From assembly GCA_025846845.1 (NCBI GenBank), contig JAOYTL010000003.1, forward strand, positions 372,001 through 436,000: 64,000 nt of DNA, given 5' to 3'. The notes beneath the pieces were generated by a model. It was not told where the DNA came from. It made no database searches and saw nothing but the letters and a program-made list of their open reading frames with translations. Of the stretch, positions 9,213 to 17,844 are shown in pieces. Source of the stretch: Alloboseaceae bacterium BT-24-1 (GTDB lineage: Bacteria > Pseudomonadota > Alphaproteobacteria > Rhizobiales > Beijerinckiaceae). The translations under genes were made by a program, and so were the position numbers. Numbering within the stretch: position 1 is the stretch's first letter; every line of letters begins with the position of its first letter.

Positions 9213-11474
9213 GTGGACGCGGAGTCGAAAAAGCGGGGCGCCTCTTCCTTCTCCCCTCGGGGGAGAAGGTGGCAGCGCGCAGCGCTGACGGATGAGGGAA
9301 GTCAGGCGCAACCTGGCGACCAGCCTACCCAGTCGAACGGCCCTCATCCGTCTGCTTCGCAGACACCTTCTCCCCCGAGGGGAGAAGGAAGGCGCACCTG
9401 GCCGCGTCGGCTCGCCTATGCCGGCATAGGTGCCACCGCCTTGATCGCAGCGACCGCCGCCTCTCTCCTCTGGTACGCCTCGACCCTGCCCCCGCTCGAC
9501 TTCGCCGCCGCCCGCGACCGCTCGACCGTGGTGCTCGACCGCGAGGGCAAGCTGCTGCGCCCCTTCGTCACCGCCGATGGGCGCTGGAAGCTGCCGGTCG
9601 GCGCCGATGACGTCGATCCGCGCTATCTTTCCATGCTCAAGGCCTTCGAGGACAAGCGCTTCGACGAGCATGCCGGCATCGATCCGCTCGGCGGCTTGCG
9701 GGCAGCAGGACAGATGCTCGCCAACGACCGCATCGTCTCGGGCGGCTCTACCTTGACCATGCAGGTCGCCCGCCTGCTCGAGCCGCGACAGGAACGCTCG
9801 CTCCCGGCCAAGCTGAGGCAGGCGGTGCGCGCCGTCGAGCTCGAACGGCGCTTCAGCAAGACCGATATCCTCGATCTCTATCTCACCCTCGCCCCGTTCG
9901 GCGGCAATCTCGAAGGCGTCCGCGCCGCGAGCTTCGCCTATTTCGGCAAGGAGCCGAAGCGGCTTTCGACCGCCGAGGCAGCGCTGCTGGTCGCCCTGCC
10001 GCAATCGCCGGAGACGCGCCGGCCCGACCGCTTCCCTGAGGCCGCGCGCAAGGCCCGCGAGCGCGTCCTTGCCCGTGTCGAAGCGGCCGGTCTCGCGACG
10101 GCGGACGAAGTCACCGCCGCCCGCGAGGAGCCGATCCCGACGGCGCGCAAGCCCTTCCCAAACCTTGCCCCGCACACCGCCGAGCAGGTCGTAGCGGAGG
10201 CTCCCGAGCAGCGCAGCCAGCGCCTGACCATCGACGCCCGCTGGCAAGCGAGCCTCGAGCAGCTCGCCCGCGAGCGCGCCATGGCCTTAGGACCGCAGCT
10301 CTCGATCGCCATCCTCGTCGCCGACAACGAGACCGGCGAGGTCCGCGCCTCGGTCGGCGGCGTCGACTATTTCGACGCCGGGCGCGCCGGCTCGCTCGAC
10401 CTGACGCAGGCGCTGCGCTCGCCCGGCTCGGCGCTAAAACCCTTCATCTACGCGCTCGCCTTCGACAACGGCCTCGCCCATCCCGAGACCATGCTGGAGG
10501 ATCGGCCGACCCGTTACGGGCTCTACGTGCCCGAGAATTTCGACCTCGGCTTCCAGGGCATGGTCAGCGCTCGCAAGGCGCTGCAGCTCTCGCTCAATTT
10601 GCCGGCGGTCGAGCTGCTCTCGGCTGTAGGACCGCAGCGTTTCCTGTCGCGGCTGAAGGACACCGGCGCCGCCATCGCCATGCCCAGGGATGGCGGCGCG
10701 CCCGGCCTCGCCATCGGCCTCGGCGGCCTCGGCATCACGCTCTCCGATTTGACCCGGCTCTATGTCGGCCTCGCCCGTGGCGGCGAGGTCGTGCCGCTGC
10801 ATGTGAAGCCGACGAGCGGCGCGGCCGAGCCGCCGTTGCGCCTCGTCGAGCCTGTCGCCGCCTGGTATGTCGCCGACACGCTGCTCGGCGCGCCGCCGCC
10901 GCTCAACGCCCCGCCCGGCAGGATCGCCTACAAGACCGGCACCTCCTATGGCTATCGCGATGCCTGGGCCGTCGGCTTCGACCGCAAGCACACGATCGGC
11001 GTCTGGGTTGGCCGGCCCGATAATGGCGCGGTGCCCGGCCTCGTCGGGCGTGTGGTCGCAGCGCCGATCCTGTTCGACGCCTTCGCCCGCATCGGCCTCG
11101 ATCCCCGCCCCTTCGTCCAGCCACCGGGGACGATCGCCGCAACCAGCGCCAGCCTGCCGCCGCCGCTCCGGCATCTGCGCCAGGACGTGCCGAAGACGGT
11201 CGCCGCGCTGGCGACACCGGGCCTTAAGCTCGCCTTCCCTCCGGAGGGCGCCAGGATCGATCTCGCGGCCTCCGCGGTCGAAGGCACACCGCAGCTCAAC
11301 CTCAAGGTGGCAGGCGGCGTCGCGCCCTTCACCTGGCTGGTCGACGGCGCTCCGGTGATCGCCGCGGTGAAGCGCCGCGAGGCCGCCTGGCAGCCACCCG
11401 GCAAGGGCTTCGTGCGCATCTCGGTGATCGACGCCGCCGGCGCCAGCGAGAGCGTCTCGGTCAGGCTGCAATAG
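9213..11474 (+). CDS. pbpC: Penicillin-binding protein 1C
   Basis: This is a bifunctional class A penicillin-binding protein anchored in the inner membrane (TM about residues 66-88). The glycosyltransferase domain carries the catalytic Glu146 (FEDKRFDEH) and SGGSTLTMQVAR. The transpeptidase domain has Ser406 in SALK, an SLN motif and KTGTSYGYRDAW, followed by the C-terminal PBP1C domain. It is 753 residues, close to the E. coli protein. It starts at GTG 9213, 7 nt after the macroglobulin stop. No ATG, GTG or TTG occurs in frame between this start and the TM segment. As a result residues 12-59 are encoded by a palindromic repeat, giving an unusual Arg/Pro/Ser-rich cytoplasmic tail. Confidence 0.95.
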   Translation: MDAESKKRGASSFSPRGRRWQRAALTDEGSQAQPGDQPTQSNGPHPSASQTPSPPRGEGRRTWPRRLAYAGIGATALIAATAASLLWYASTLPPLDFAAARDRSTVVLDREGKLLRPFVTADGRWKLPVGADDVDPRYLSMLKAFEDKRFDEHAGIDPLGGLRAAGQMLANDRIVSGGSTLTMQVARLLEPRQERSLPAKLRQAVRAVELERRFSKTDILDLYLTLAPFGGNLEGVRAASFAYFGKEPKRLSTAEAALLVALPQSPETRRPDRFPEAARKARERVLARVEAAGLATADEVTAAREEPIPTARKPFPNLAPHTAEQVVAEAPEQRSQRLTIDARWQASLEQLARERAMALGPQLSIAILVADNETGEVRASVGGVDYFDAGRAGSLDLTQALRSPGSALKPFIYALAFDNGLAHPETMLEDRPTRYGLYVPENFDLGFQGMVSARKALQLSLNLPAVELLSAVGPQRFLSRLKDTGAAIAMPRDGGAPGLAIGLGGLGITLSDLTRLYVGLARGGEVVPLHVKPTSGAAEPPLRLVEPVAAWYVADTLLGAPPPLNAPPGRIAYKTGTSYGYRDAWAVGFDRKHTIGVWVGRPDNGAVPGLVGRVVAAPILFDAFARIGLDPRPFVQPPGTIAATSASLPPPLRHLRQDVPKTVAALATPGLKLAFPPEGARIDLAASAVEGTPQLNLKVAGGVAPFTWLVDGAPVIAAVKRREAAWQPPGKGFVRISVIDAAGASESVSVRLQ
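9247..9388 (+). repeat. RIME-like palindromic repeat, copy 1 (inside the 5' end of pbpC)
   Basis: The element is bounded by two hairpins (CCTTCTCCCC-GGGGAGAAGG type) at 9247-9269 and 9366-9388. An inner pair of arms, CGGATGAGGG and CCCTCATCCG, lets the whole fold as a cloverleaf. It matches five other copies in the window and is translated as residues 12-59 of PBP1C. Confidence 0.85.
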
Positions 11475-11483
11475 CCCGCAAAT

Positions 11484-12473
11484 TCACTCGATCTTGACGC
11501 CGCTCGCCTTGATGATCGGCGCCCAGCGCTCGATCTCGGCTCCGACGAAAGCGCGCAGGCCGGCCGGCTCCTGCAGCTCAGCGGAGGGAATTTCGGCGCC
11601 GAGCTCGTTGAGCTTGGCCTTCACCGTCGCGTCGGCGAGCGCCGCCTTCAGCGCCTGATTCAGCCTGGCCACGACCGGGGCTGGCGTATCCTTGGGCGCG
11701 AACATCGCGTTCCAGACCTCGACCTTGAAGTCGGGAACGCCACCTTCCGTGCTGGTCGGCACGTCCGGCAGCGCCGTCGCCCGGGCGGTTGAGGCCACGG
11801 CGAGCGTCTTGATCGTGCCGGCGCGGTGCTGCGGGGCGACGTTCACCGCCTGGTCGCAGAGATAATCGACCTGTCCGCCGACGAGATCGTTCATCGCCGG
11901 GCCGGTGCCGCGATAGGGCACGCCGTTCGGCTTGACCCCAACCACGGTGTTGAACAGCAGGCAGGTGGTATGGCTGACCGAGCCGACGCCGGCATGAGCG
12001 TTGCTCGCCGCCTTCTCGTTCGCCTTCACCCAGGCGACGAACTCCGCGAGCGTGCCGCTCGGATGGGTCTTGCGCACGGTCAGGAAGATCGGGTTGGTGT
12101 TGACCAGCCCGATGGGTGCGAAATCCTCGACCGGCCGGTATTTCAGATTCGGATTGAGCGAGACGGCGGCAGCATGCGTGCCGGTATGGCCGATCAGGAT
12201 GACATGGCCGTCGGCGGGCGATCCCATCAGCCTCTGCCCGGCGAGCGTGCCGGCGGCGCCGACCGCGTTCTCGATGATCACCGGCTGGCCGAGCGTGCGG
12301 CTCATATGCTCGCCGACCAGGCGCCCGACGACATCGGTCGGCCCGCCCGCCGCGAACGGGATCAGCATGGTGACCGGCTTGCTCGGGAAATTCTGCGCCT
12401 GCGCGATCGAAATCGAGCTCGCCAGACAAACGACCACAACCGCGTTGCGCCAGAATCTGGTGCCAATCCTCAT
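11484..12473 (-). CDS. Bug-family periplasmic binding protein (orphan)
   Basis: This 329-residue protein has a Sec signal peptide (RNAVVVVCLASSISIAQA) and the Bug/TctC opening NFPSKPVTMLIPFAAGGPTDVVGR. The family's loops VGAAGTLAGQRL and PYRGTGPAMNDLVGGQVDY are present, the latter near the ligand-binding cleft. No TctA or TctB gene lies next to it, so it is an orphan receptor of the kind that is often greatly expanded in proteobacteria. It may use a permease encoded elsewhere or act as a sensor. It converges with pbpC, ending 10 nt away. Ligand unknown. Confidence 0.9.
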   Translation of the reverse strand: MRIGTRFWRNAVVVVCLASSISIAQAQNFPSKPVTMLIPFAAGGPTDVVGRLVGEHMSRTLGQPVIIENAVGAAGTLAGQRLMGSPADGHVILIGHTGTHAAAVSLNPNLKYRPVEDFAPIGLVNTNPIFLTVRKTHPSGTLAEFVAWVKANEKAASNAHAGVGSVSHTTCLLFNTVVGVKPNGVPYRGTGPAMNDLVGGQVDYLCDQAVNVAPQHRAGTIKTLAVASTARATALPDVPTSTEGGVPDFKVEVWNAMFAPKDTPAPVVARLNQALKAALADATVKAKLNELGAEIPSAELQEPAGLRAFVGAEIERWAPIIKASGVKIE

Positions 12474-12660
12474 GCCTTCCTCCCGTTCATCCTCAACGGG
12501 CGGCCGCCTGAGTTCTTGCTCTTTGGCGCCGCCGTCCGGACGGTTAGCGTCCGGCGGCAGCGAAAGCGAATAGAGGTTTCCGCTAAGGGCTAGCCGGATA
12601 TCCTCTACCGGGATCGAGGAGCGGGCGCGCTCCTAAACCAATTGCGACGCCGATCCAGCG

Positions 12661-12754
12661 CGTCATGCTCGGCCTTGTGCCGAGCACCCACGTCTTGAAC
12701 ACCGCATTCGATGGGTGAAGACGAGGATGGTCGGGACAAGCCCGACCATGGCGG
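12661..12754 (+). repeat. Second palindromic repeat family, copy 1
   Basis: About 94 nt begins CGTCATGCTCGGCCTTGTGC and ends in GGTCGGGACAAGCCCGACCATG. Each end is its own hairpin, and the inner arms CACGTCTT and GAAGACG pair, so the unit is a nested palindrome. It fills the gap between the orphan Bug gene and the RND efflux gene. Related copies lie at 26644 and 38603. Confidence 0.8.
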
Positions 12755-12768
12755 GAAGGGCGCAGATG

Positions 12769-15700
12769 CTACTCCGCCGGCTGCGGGTGCGCCTCGGCCG
12801 GCGCATGGCGCGAGCCGTGCTTGCTCCGGGCAAGGTAGCTGTAGGCGACCGGCACGACATAGAGCGTGAGCAGCGTGCCGAAGGTCATGCCGCCGACGAT
12901 CACCCAGCCGATCTGCGAACGGCTCTCGGCGCCGGCACCTTCCGCCAGCGCCAGAGGCACCGCGCCCAGCACCATCGCGCCCGTGGTCATCAGGATAGGC
13001 CGCAGGCGCAGTTCCGCTGCTTCGACCAGGGCGTCGATCATCTCCTTGCCCTCTTCACGCAGCTGGTTGGTGAATTCGAGGATCAGGATGCCGTGCTTGG
13101 TGATCAGGCCGACCAGCGTGATCAGGCCGATCTGGCTGTAGACGTTGAGCGTGCCGCCGGAGAAATAGAGCGCAGCCAGTGCACCAGTGATCGACAGCGG
13201 CACCGAGACCATAATTACGACGGGGTCGACGAAGCTCTCGAACTGCGCCGCCAGCACCAGATAGATGAAGCCGAGCGCCAGCAGGAAGACGAGCAGGATC
13301 GACGAGCCCGACTGCTTGAACTCGCGGCTCTGGCCGGAATAGTCGGTCTGGAACGAGGCCGGCAGCACCTTCGCCGCACCTTGCTCGAGCACAGCAAGCG
13401 CATCGCCGAGCGAATAGCCCGCCCCCGGCACGGCCGTGATCGTCGCCGAGCGCAGCTGGTTGAAGCGGATCAACTCCTTGGGCGCGACGTTCTCCTCGAT
13501 CTGGACGAGGCTGGAGAGCTGCACCGCTTGGCCGCCACGGCCCATCAGATAGATCGACTGCAGCGCCTGCGGCGTGCTGCGCTCGGCGCCGGCGACCTGC
13601 AGCATGACGTCGTACTGCTCGCCGTTCATGTTGAAGCGCGTGACCTGGCGGCCACCGAGCAGCGTCTCCATGGTGCGGCCGATCACATCGACGCCGACGC
13701 CGAGATCGGCGGCGCGCTGACGGTCGATCGAAACCTTGATCTGCGGCTTGTCGAGGATGAGGTTGGTCTCGATATTGGTCAGCGCCGGATTGCCCTGCAC
13801 CTCGGCGATCAGCTTGTCGACGTTTTCCTTGATGGTGACGTAAGGGTCCGACGAGCGCAGCACGAACTCGACCGGCTTGCTGTTGGCGCCGCCCTGGCCG
13901 AGCGAGGGCGGGTTGGTCGCGAACAGGCGGATGCCGGGAATCTGCGACAGCCCCTTGTTGATCTCGGCGACGAGGTCCTGCTGCTTGCGGTGGCGCTCTT
14001 CCCAGGGCTTCAGGCGCGCAAAGGCGATCGCCCGCGTCACGTCGGGGAAGCCGACGATGACGAGATAGGTCTCGACCTCCTGGATCTTGCTGAAATAGTC
14101 CTCGACCCGCCGGGCATAGTCGGCGGTGAAGGCCATGGTCGCGCCTTCCGGCGCCACGCCGATCGCGGTGATCGTGCCGCGATCCTCGACCGGGGCGAGC
14201 TCGGAGCGGAGGTTGGTGAAGAAGAAATAGCTGCCGCCGGCGACCAGCAGCGCCAGCAGGACCACCAGCGGCCTGGCCGACAGCGCAAAGCGCAACGAGC
14301 GGCGATAGCCGCTGGAGAGCCCCTCGAAGAAGCGCTCCAGCATGTTGTAGAGCCAGTTGTGCTTGTCGTGGTGCTTCAGCAGCTTGGCGCACATCATCGG
14401 CGTCAGCGTCAGCGCGACGAAGCCCGAGACCAGCACGGCGCCGGCCAGCGTCAGCGCGAACTCGACGAAGAGCTTGCCGGTGCGCCCGGTCGAGAACGCC
14501 ATCGGCGCATAGACCGCGACCAGCGTCAGCGTCATCGCGACCACTGCGAAGGCGATCTCGTTGATGCCCTTGATAGCGGCCTTGGTCGGCTCGACCCCGT
14601 CCTCGATATGGCGGTGGACGTTCTCGAGCACCACGATCGCGTCGTCGACGACGAGGCCGATGGCGAGCACCATCGAGAGCAGGGTCAGCGTGTTGACCGT
14701 GAAGCCCAGCGCATACATCAGCGCGAAGGCGCCGATCAGCGAGACGGGAATCGTGACGAGCGGGATCAGAGTCGCCCTGAACGAGCGCAGGAACAGGAAG
14801 ATGATCAGGACGACGAGCACCACGGCTTCGGCGATCGTGGTGTAGACCGCCTTGATCGAGCGATCGATGAAGATCGAGGTATCGTAGGAAGTCGCGATCG
14901 CCATGCCGTCGGGCAGGTCCTCGCGGATGCTCGGCAGCGCGGCGACGACGCCGGAGGAGACGTCGAGCGGATTGGCCGTCGCCTGCTTGACGATGCCGAT
15001 CGTCACCGAGGGATTGCCGCGGAACCAGGCGGCATTGCGTTCCTCGCGGGCCCCGAGCTCGACCTTGGCGATGTCGCGCAGCTTGACCGGGAAGCCGTTG
15101 GCGTCCTTGACCGTGATCTCGCGGAACTGCTCGGGCGTGTTCAGGCTGGTCTGCGAGAGAACCGTGAATTCGCGGCTGTCGCTCTCGATCCGGCCGGAGG
15201 GAATCTCGACGTTCTGTGCCCGCAGCGCCGCCTCGATCTCCTGGACGGTGATGTTGTAGGCGGCGAGCCTGGCGCGATCGAGCCAGATGCGCATGGCGTA
15301 TTGGCGCTGGCCGAGGATGCGGACCTCGGCGACGCCGGTGATGTTCTGGACGCGGTCGGCGATGAAACGGTCGGCGAAATCGGTCAGCTCCAGCGGCGAA
15401 TGCCGCGAGCTGGTCAGCGACAGATACATCACCGGCTGGGCGTCGGCCTCGACCTTGGCGATGATCGGCTCGTCGATCTCGTCGGGCATGCGGCCGCGCA
15501 CACGGCTGACACGGTCGCGCACGTCGGAAGCGGCGACGTCGGGATCGACATCCGGCCGGAAGCGCACCGAGATCTGGCTGCGCTCCTGACGGCTGGTCGA
15601 GTTGATGATCTCGATGCCTTCGATGCCGGCGATCGAGTTCTCCAGGATCTGCGTGACCTGCGTCTCGATGATCTCGGCGCTGGCGCCGCGATAGGTCGTC

Positions 15701-15843
15701 TGCACCGAGACGATCGGCTCGTCGATGTTCGGATATTCGCGCACCGTCAGGCGCGTATAGGAGACGAAGCCGATCAGGATGACGAGCAGGCTCAGGACGG
15801 TCGAGAGGACCGGCCGGCGGACGAAGAGCTCGAACAGGCTCAT
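12769..15843 (-). CDS. RND efflux pump inner-membrane transporter (HAE1 type)
   Basis: This 1024-residue protein is the proton-driven pump subunit of an RND multidrug efflux complex. It shows the duplicated RND layout: TM1 at the N-terminus (SLLVILIGFVSYTRL), a large periplasmic porter loop, TM2-6 with the proton-relay pair in GLVVDDAIVVLENVHRHIEDG, then the second half with its own loop and TM cluster (VPLSITGALAALYFSGG). The length is that of AcrB/MdtB/MexF relatives. Its start overlaps the adaptor gene stop by 4 nt. No outer-membrane factor gene is adjacent, so the pump probably shares a TolC-type channel. Substrates cannot be predicted. Confidence 0.95.
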   Translation of the reverse strand: MSLFELFVRRPVLSTVLSLLVILIGFVSYTRLTVREYPNIDEPIVSVQTTYRGASAEIIETQVTQILENSIAGIEGIEIINSTSRQERSQISVRFRPDVDPDVAASDVRDRVSRVRGRMPDEIDEPIIAKVEADAQPVMYLSLTSSRHSPLELTDFADRFIADRVQNITGVAEVRILGQRQYAMRIWLDRARLAAYNITVQEIEAALRAQNVEIPSGRIESDSREFTVLSQTSLNTPEQFREITVKDANGFPVKLRDIAKVELGAREERNAAWFRGNPSVTIGIVKQATANPLDVSSGVVAALPSIREDLPDGMAIATSYDTSIFIDRSIKAVYTTIAEAVVLVVLIIFLFLRSFRATLIPLVTIPVSLIGAFALMYALGFTVNTLTLLSMVLAIGLVVDDAIVVLENVHRHIEDGVEPTKAAIKGINEIAFAVVAMTLTLVAVYAPMAFSTGRTGKLFVEFALTLAGAVLVSGFVALTLTPMMCAKLLKHHDKHNWLYNMLERFFEGLSSGYRRSLRFALSARPLVVLLALLVAGGSYFFFTNLRSELAPVEDRGTITAIGVAPEGATMAFTADYARRVEDYFSKIQEVETYLVIVGFPDVTRAIAFARLKPWEERHRKQQDLVAEINKGLSQIPGIRLFATNPPSLGQGGANSKPVEFVLRSSDPYVTIKENVDKLIAEVQGNPALTNIETNLILDKPQIKVSIDRQRAADLGVGVDVIGRTMETLLGGRQVTRFNMNGEQYDVMLQVAGAERSTPQALQSIYLMGRGGQAVQLSSLVQIEENVAPKELIRFNQLRSATITAVPGAGYSLGDALAVLEQGAAKVLPASFQTDYSGQSREFKQSGSSILLVFLLALGFIYLVLAAQFESFVDPVVIMVSVPLSITGALAALYFSGGTLNVYSQIGLITLVGLITKHGILILEFTNQLREEGKEMIDALVEAAELRLRPILMTTGAMVLGAVPLALAEGAGAESRSQIGWVIVGGMTFGTLLTLYVVPVAYSYLARSKHGSRHAPAEAHPQPAE

Positions 15844-16949
15844 CGCTGTACGGCGCCCGGCAGCGCGCTGGTCTGGACCGCGGCCTTCTCCTTGATCGCG
15901 ACCGTCGAGCCCTCGCGCAGGCGCATCTGCCCGGCAGTGACGATCTGCATGCCGGGTTTCAGCCCCTTGACCACCTCGACCTTGCCGGTCAGGCGCTTGC
16001 CGAGTTCGACTGGCACGCGCTTGGCCTTGCCGTTCTCGATGATGAACACCGTCTTGCCGAGACCGTCCGGCACGACGGCGGTTTCCGGCACGACCAGCGC
16101 GTTGTCACGCTTGTCGACCATGATCGTCACGCGGGCGAACAGGCCGGGCTTGAGGACGAGATCAGCGTTGGGGACGAGGGCGCGCAGCTTGACCGCCCGG
16201 CCATTGACGTCGACGACCGGGTCGATCGCGAAGATCTTGCCGGCGAAGGGCCGGTCGGGCACCGCATCGACCTTGAGCTGGATCGGCTGGCCGACCTTGA
16301 GCTGGGTCAGGTAGATCTCCGGCACCCGGAAATCGACCTTGATCGGGTCGATGCTGGTGAGCGTGATCAGCTGCTTGCCGATCGAGACATAGTCGCCGAC
16401 GCCGACCGCGCGCAGGCCGACTACGCCGTTGAACGGCGCCTTGATCGTCGCCAGCGCGAGCTTGGCCTGAGCGAGCTGCAGGCGCGCCTCCTGCGAGGCG
16501 AGCTGCGCCGTCGCCTGCTCGAGTGCGACCTGCGTGCCGGCGCCGCGCTGCACCAGCGAGCGATTGCGGTCATAGGTGTCGCGCGCCAGCGAGAGATCGG
16601 CCTGTGACTGTTTCAGTTCTGCGTCGAGGATGGCGGTGTCGAGCATGACCAGCGGCTGGTCCTTGCTGACCCGCTCGCCCTCCTTGAAGCCGAGCGCGAC
16701 GACGCGGCCGGCGATCTCGGGAGCGATCACCACGGATTCTTCGGCCGCCAGCGTTCCGAGGGCCTCGACCTCTTCGGCGACCGTGGCAAGCTCGATGGTC
16801 CCGACCTCGACCGGGATCGCGGGGTTCTGCGCGCTGGCGACACCTTGCGCCTGCGCCTGCCGGTTGGCCGGCTTATAGTGGTAGCGGTAGCCATAGTACC
16901 CACCGCCCGCCAGCCCGGCGACAAGGATAAGGAGGAGAAAACGCTTCAT
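15840..16949 (-). CDS. RND efflux periplasmic adaptor (membrane fusion protein)
   Basis: This 369-residue adaptor bridges the inner-membrane pump to an outer-membrane channel. It opens with a membrane anchor (MKRFLLLILVAGLAGGGYYGY), then a lipoyl half-motif, an alpha-hairpin coiled coil (QSQADLSLARDTYDRNRS onward), the second lipoyl half (IKAPFNGVVGLRAVGVGDYV), and beta-barrel and membrane-proximal domains. The ATG at 16949 follows a GGAGGAG-like site; longer in-frame upstream sequence crosses the operator and is rejected. It is the first gene of the efflux operon and is divergent from the TetR gene, which suggests repression by that regulator. Confidence 0.93.
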   Translation of the reverse strand: MKRFLLLILVAGLAGGGYYGYRYHYKPANRQAQAQGVASAQNPAIPVEVGTIELATVAEEVEALGTLAAEESVVIAPEIAGRVVALGFKEGERVSKDQPLVMLDTAILDAELKQSQADLSLARDTYDRNRSLVQRGAGTQVALEQATAQLASQEARLQLAQAKLALATIKAPFNGVVGLRAVGVGDYVSIGKQLITLTSIDPIKVDFRVPEIYLTQLKVGQPIQLKVDAVPDRPFAGKIFAIDPVVDVNGRAVKLRALVPNADLVLKPGLFARVTIMVDKRDNALVVPETAVVPDGLGKTVFIIENGKAKRVPVELGKRLTGKVEVVKGLKPGMQIVTAGQMRLREGSTVAIKEKAAVQTSALPGAVQR

Positions 16950-16981
16950 CAGGCTGGACGCTCCGGGACCGCGGACATATT

Positions 16982-16999
16982 CTAGACTGGACGGTCTAG
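16982..16999. promoter_or_regulatory. Putative TetR operator of the efflux operon
   Basis: CTAGAC-N6-GTCTAG is a perfect 6-bp-arm inverted repeat 32 nt upstream of the adaptor start and 44 nt upstream of the tetR-type gene. AcrR/TetR regulators typically bind palindromes of this size between divergent genes. Confidence 0.7.
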
Positions 17000-17043
17000 T
17001 TTGATAAGCACCCTTTAAGGGCGGAAGCGTGACGGAATGATCA

Positions 17044-17700
17044 ATGCACGGACGCACTAGCGCCCCCGCTGCAGAAGCAAAAGCGATGCCGGCCGAAAGA
17101 TCGCGGCCGGACAAACATGACGCGATCACTCGGGCCGCTTCGGAGACGTTCCTGGCCGAGGGCTTCGACCGGGCCAGCCTCGACCAGATCGCACAGCGCG
17201 CCGGCGTCTCCAAGCAGACCATCTACAGCCACTTCGCCGACAAGCAGGCGCTGTTCCTCGCAATCTGCACCGAACTCACTGAAAAGCTGACGATTCCGTT
17301 GCGCCGGCCACGCAGCGAGACTGGCGATCTGCGGGCCATCCTGCTGCGTCTCGGCGAGGACGCATTGGCGATGATGCTGCACCCGGCCTCGCTCGATCTG
17401 CATCGCCTGATCGTCGGGGCGGCCGCGCGTTTTCCTGAGCTGGGACAGGCCGCCTACGAGACCGGCGCGGGGCGCATGATCACGGAACTCTCTTCCCTGC
17501 TGGAGCAGCGTTCACGATCGGGTGATGGCCTGTCGCGTCCCCTGACCTCCGACGAAGCCGCGATGCTAGCCGAGCAGTTCATCGGCATGCTCCGCGGCTT
17601 CCATCAGGTTCGCGGCCTGCTTGGCATCGCCCTGGTTCGCTCGTCCGAACGCAAGGCCTACGTCACCGCCTGCGTCGACCTGCTGCTGCGGGCCGCCTGA
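17044..17700 (+). CDS. TetR/AcrR-family transcriptional regulator
   Basis: A 218-residue one-component repressor. The N-terminal helix-turn-helix (residues about 25-75) reads DAITRAASETFLAEGFDRASLDQIAQRAGVSK, then QTIYSHFADKQALFLAI, which is the canonical TetR signature. The C-terminal ligand-binding region is helical and resembles the AefR-like group. It is divergent from the RND efflux operon with a palindromic operator between them, so it most likely represses the pump and is relieved by a pump substrate. An internal ATG at 17086 is a possible alternative start. Confidence 0.92.
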   Translation: MHGRTSAPAAEAKAMPAERSRPDKHDAITRAASETFLAEGFDRASLDQIAQRAGVSKQTIYSHFADKQALFLAICTELTEKLTIPLRRPRSETGDLRAILLRLGEDALAMMLHPASLDLHRLIVGAAARFPELGQAAYETGAGRMITELSSLLEQRSRSGDGLSRPLTSDEAAMLAEQFIGMLRGFHQVRGLLGIALVRSSERKAYVTACVDLLLRAA

Positions 17701-17782
17701 CGCAGCGCCGCTCGAGCGACTCACGACGATATGGTTGATGGCCGATGACCGTCTGAACCTTCGACGCCCTGGAACGCGCCTC

Positions 17783-17800
17783 CTGTCACGGCGCTGTCAT
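17783..17800 (+). promoter_or_regulatory. Pho box upstream of phnC
   Basis: CTGTCACGGCGCTGTCAT matches the PhoB consensus of two 7-nt direct repeats (CTGTCAT) with a 4-nt spacer at 13 of 14 repeat positions. It lies 45 nt before phnC, where activation by PhoB under phosphate starvation is expected. It is the strongest regulatory site in the window. Confidence 0.85.
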
Positions 17801-17844
17801 CTGCCCCCGATACCGCATCGTCCCGCAATCGCGGGAGAGTGTTG

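Noticed and set aside
12715..16314. A 1199-codon open frame antisense to the RND efflux genes
   Set aside because: It spans two real genes and their overlap, has no ribosome site and shows only shadow composition (long runs rich in Arg, Asp, Gln, His).
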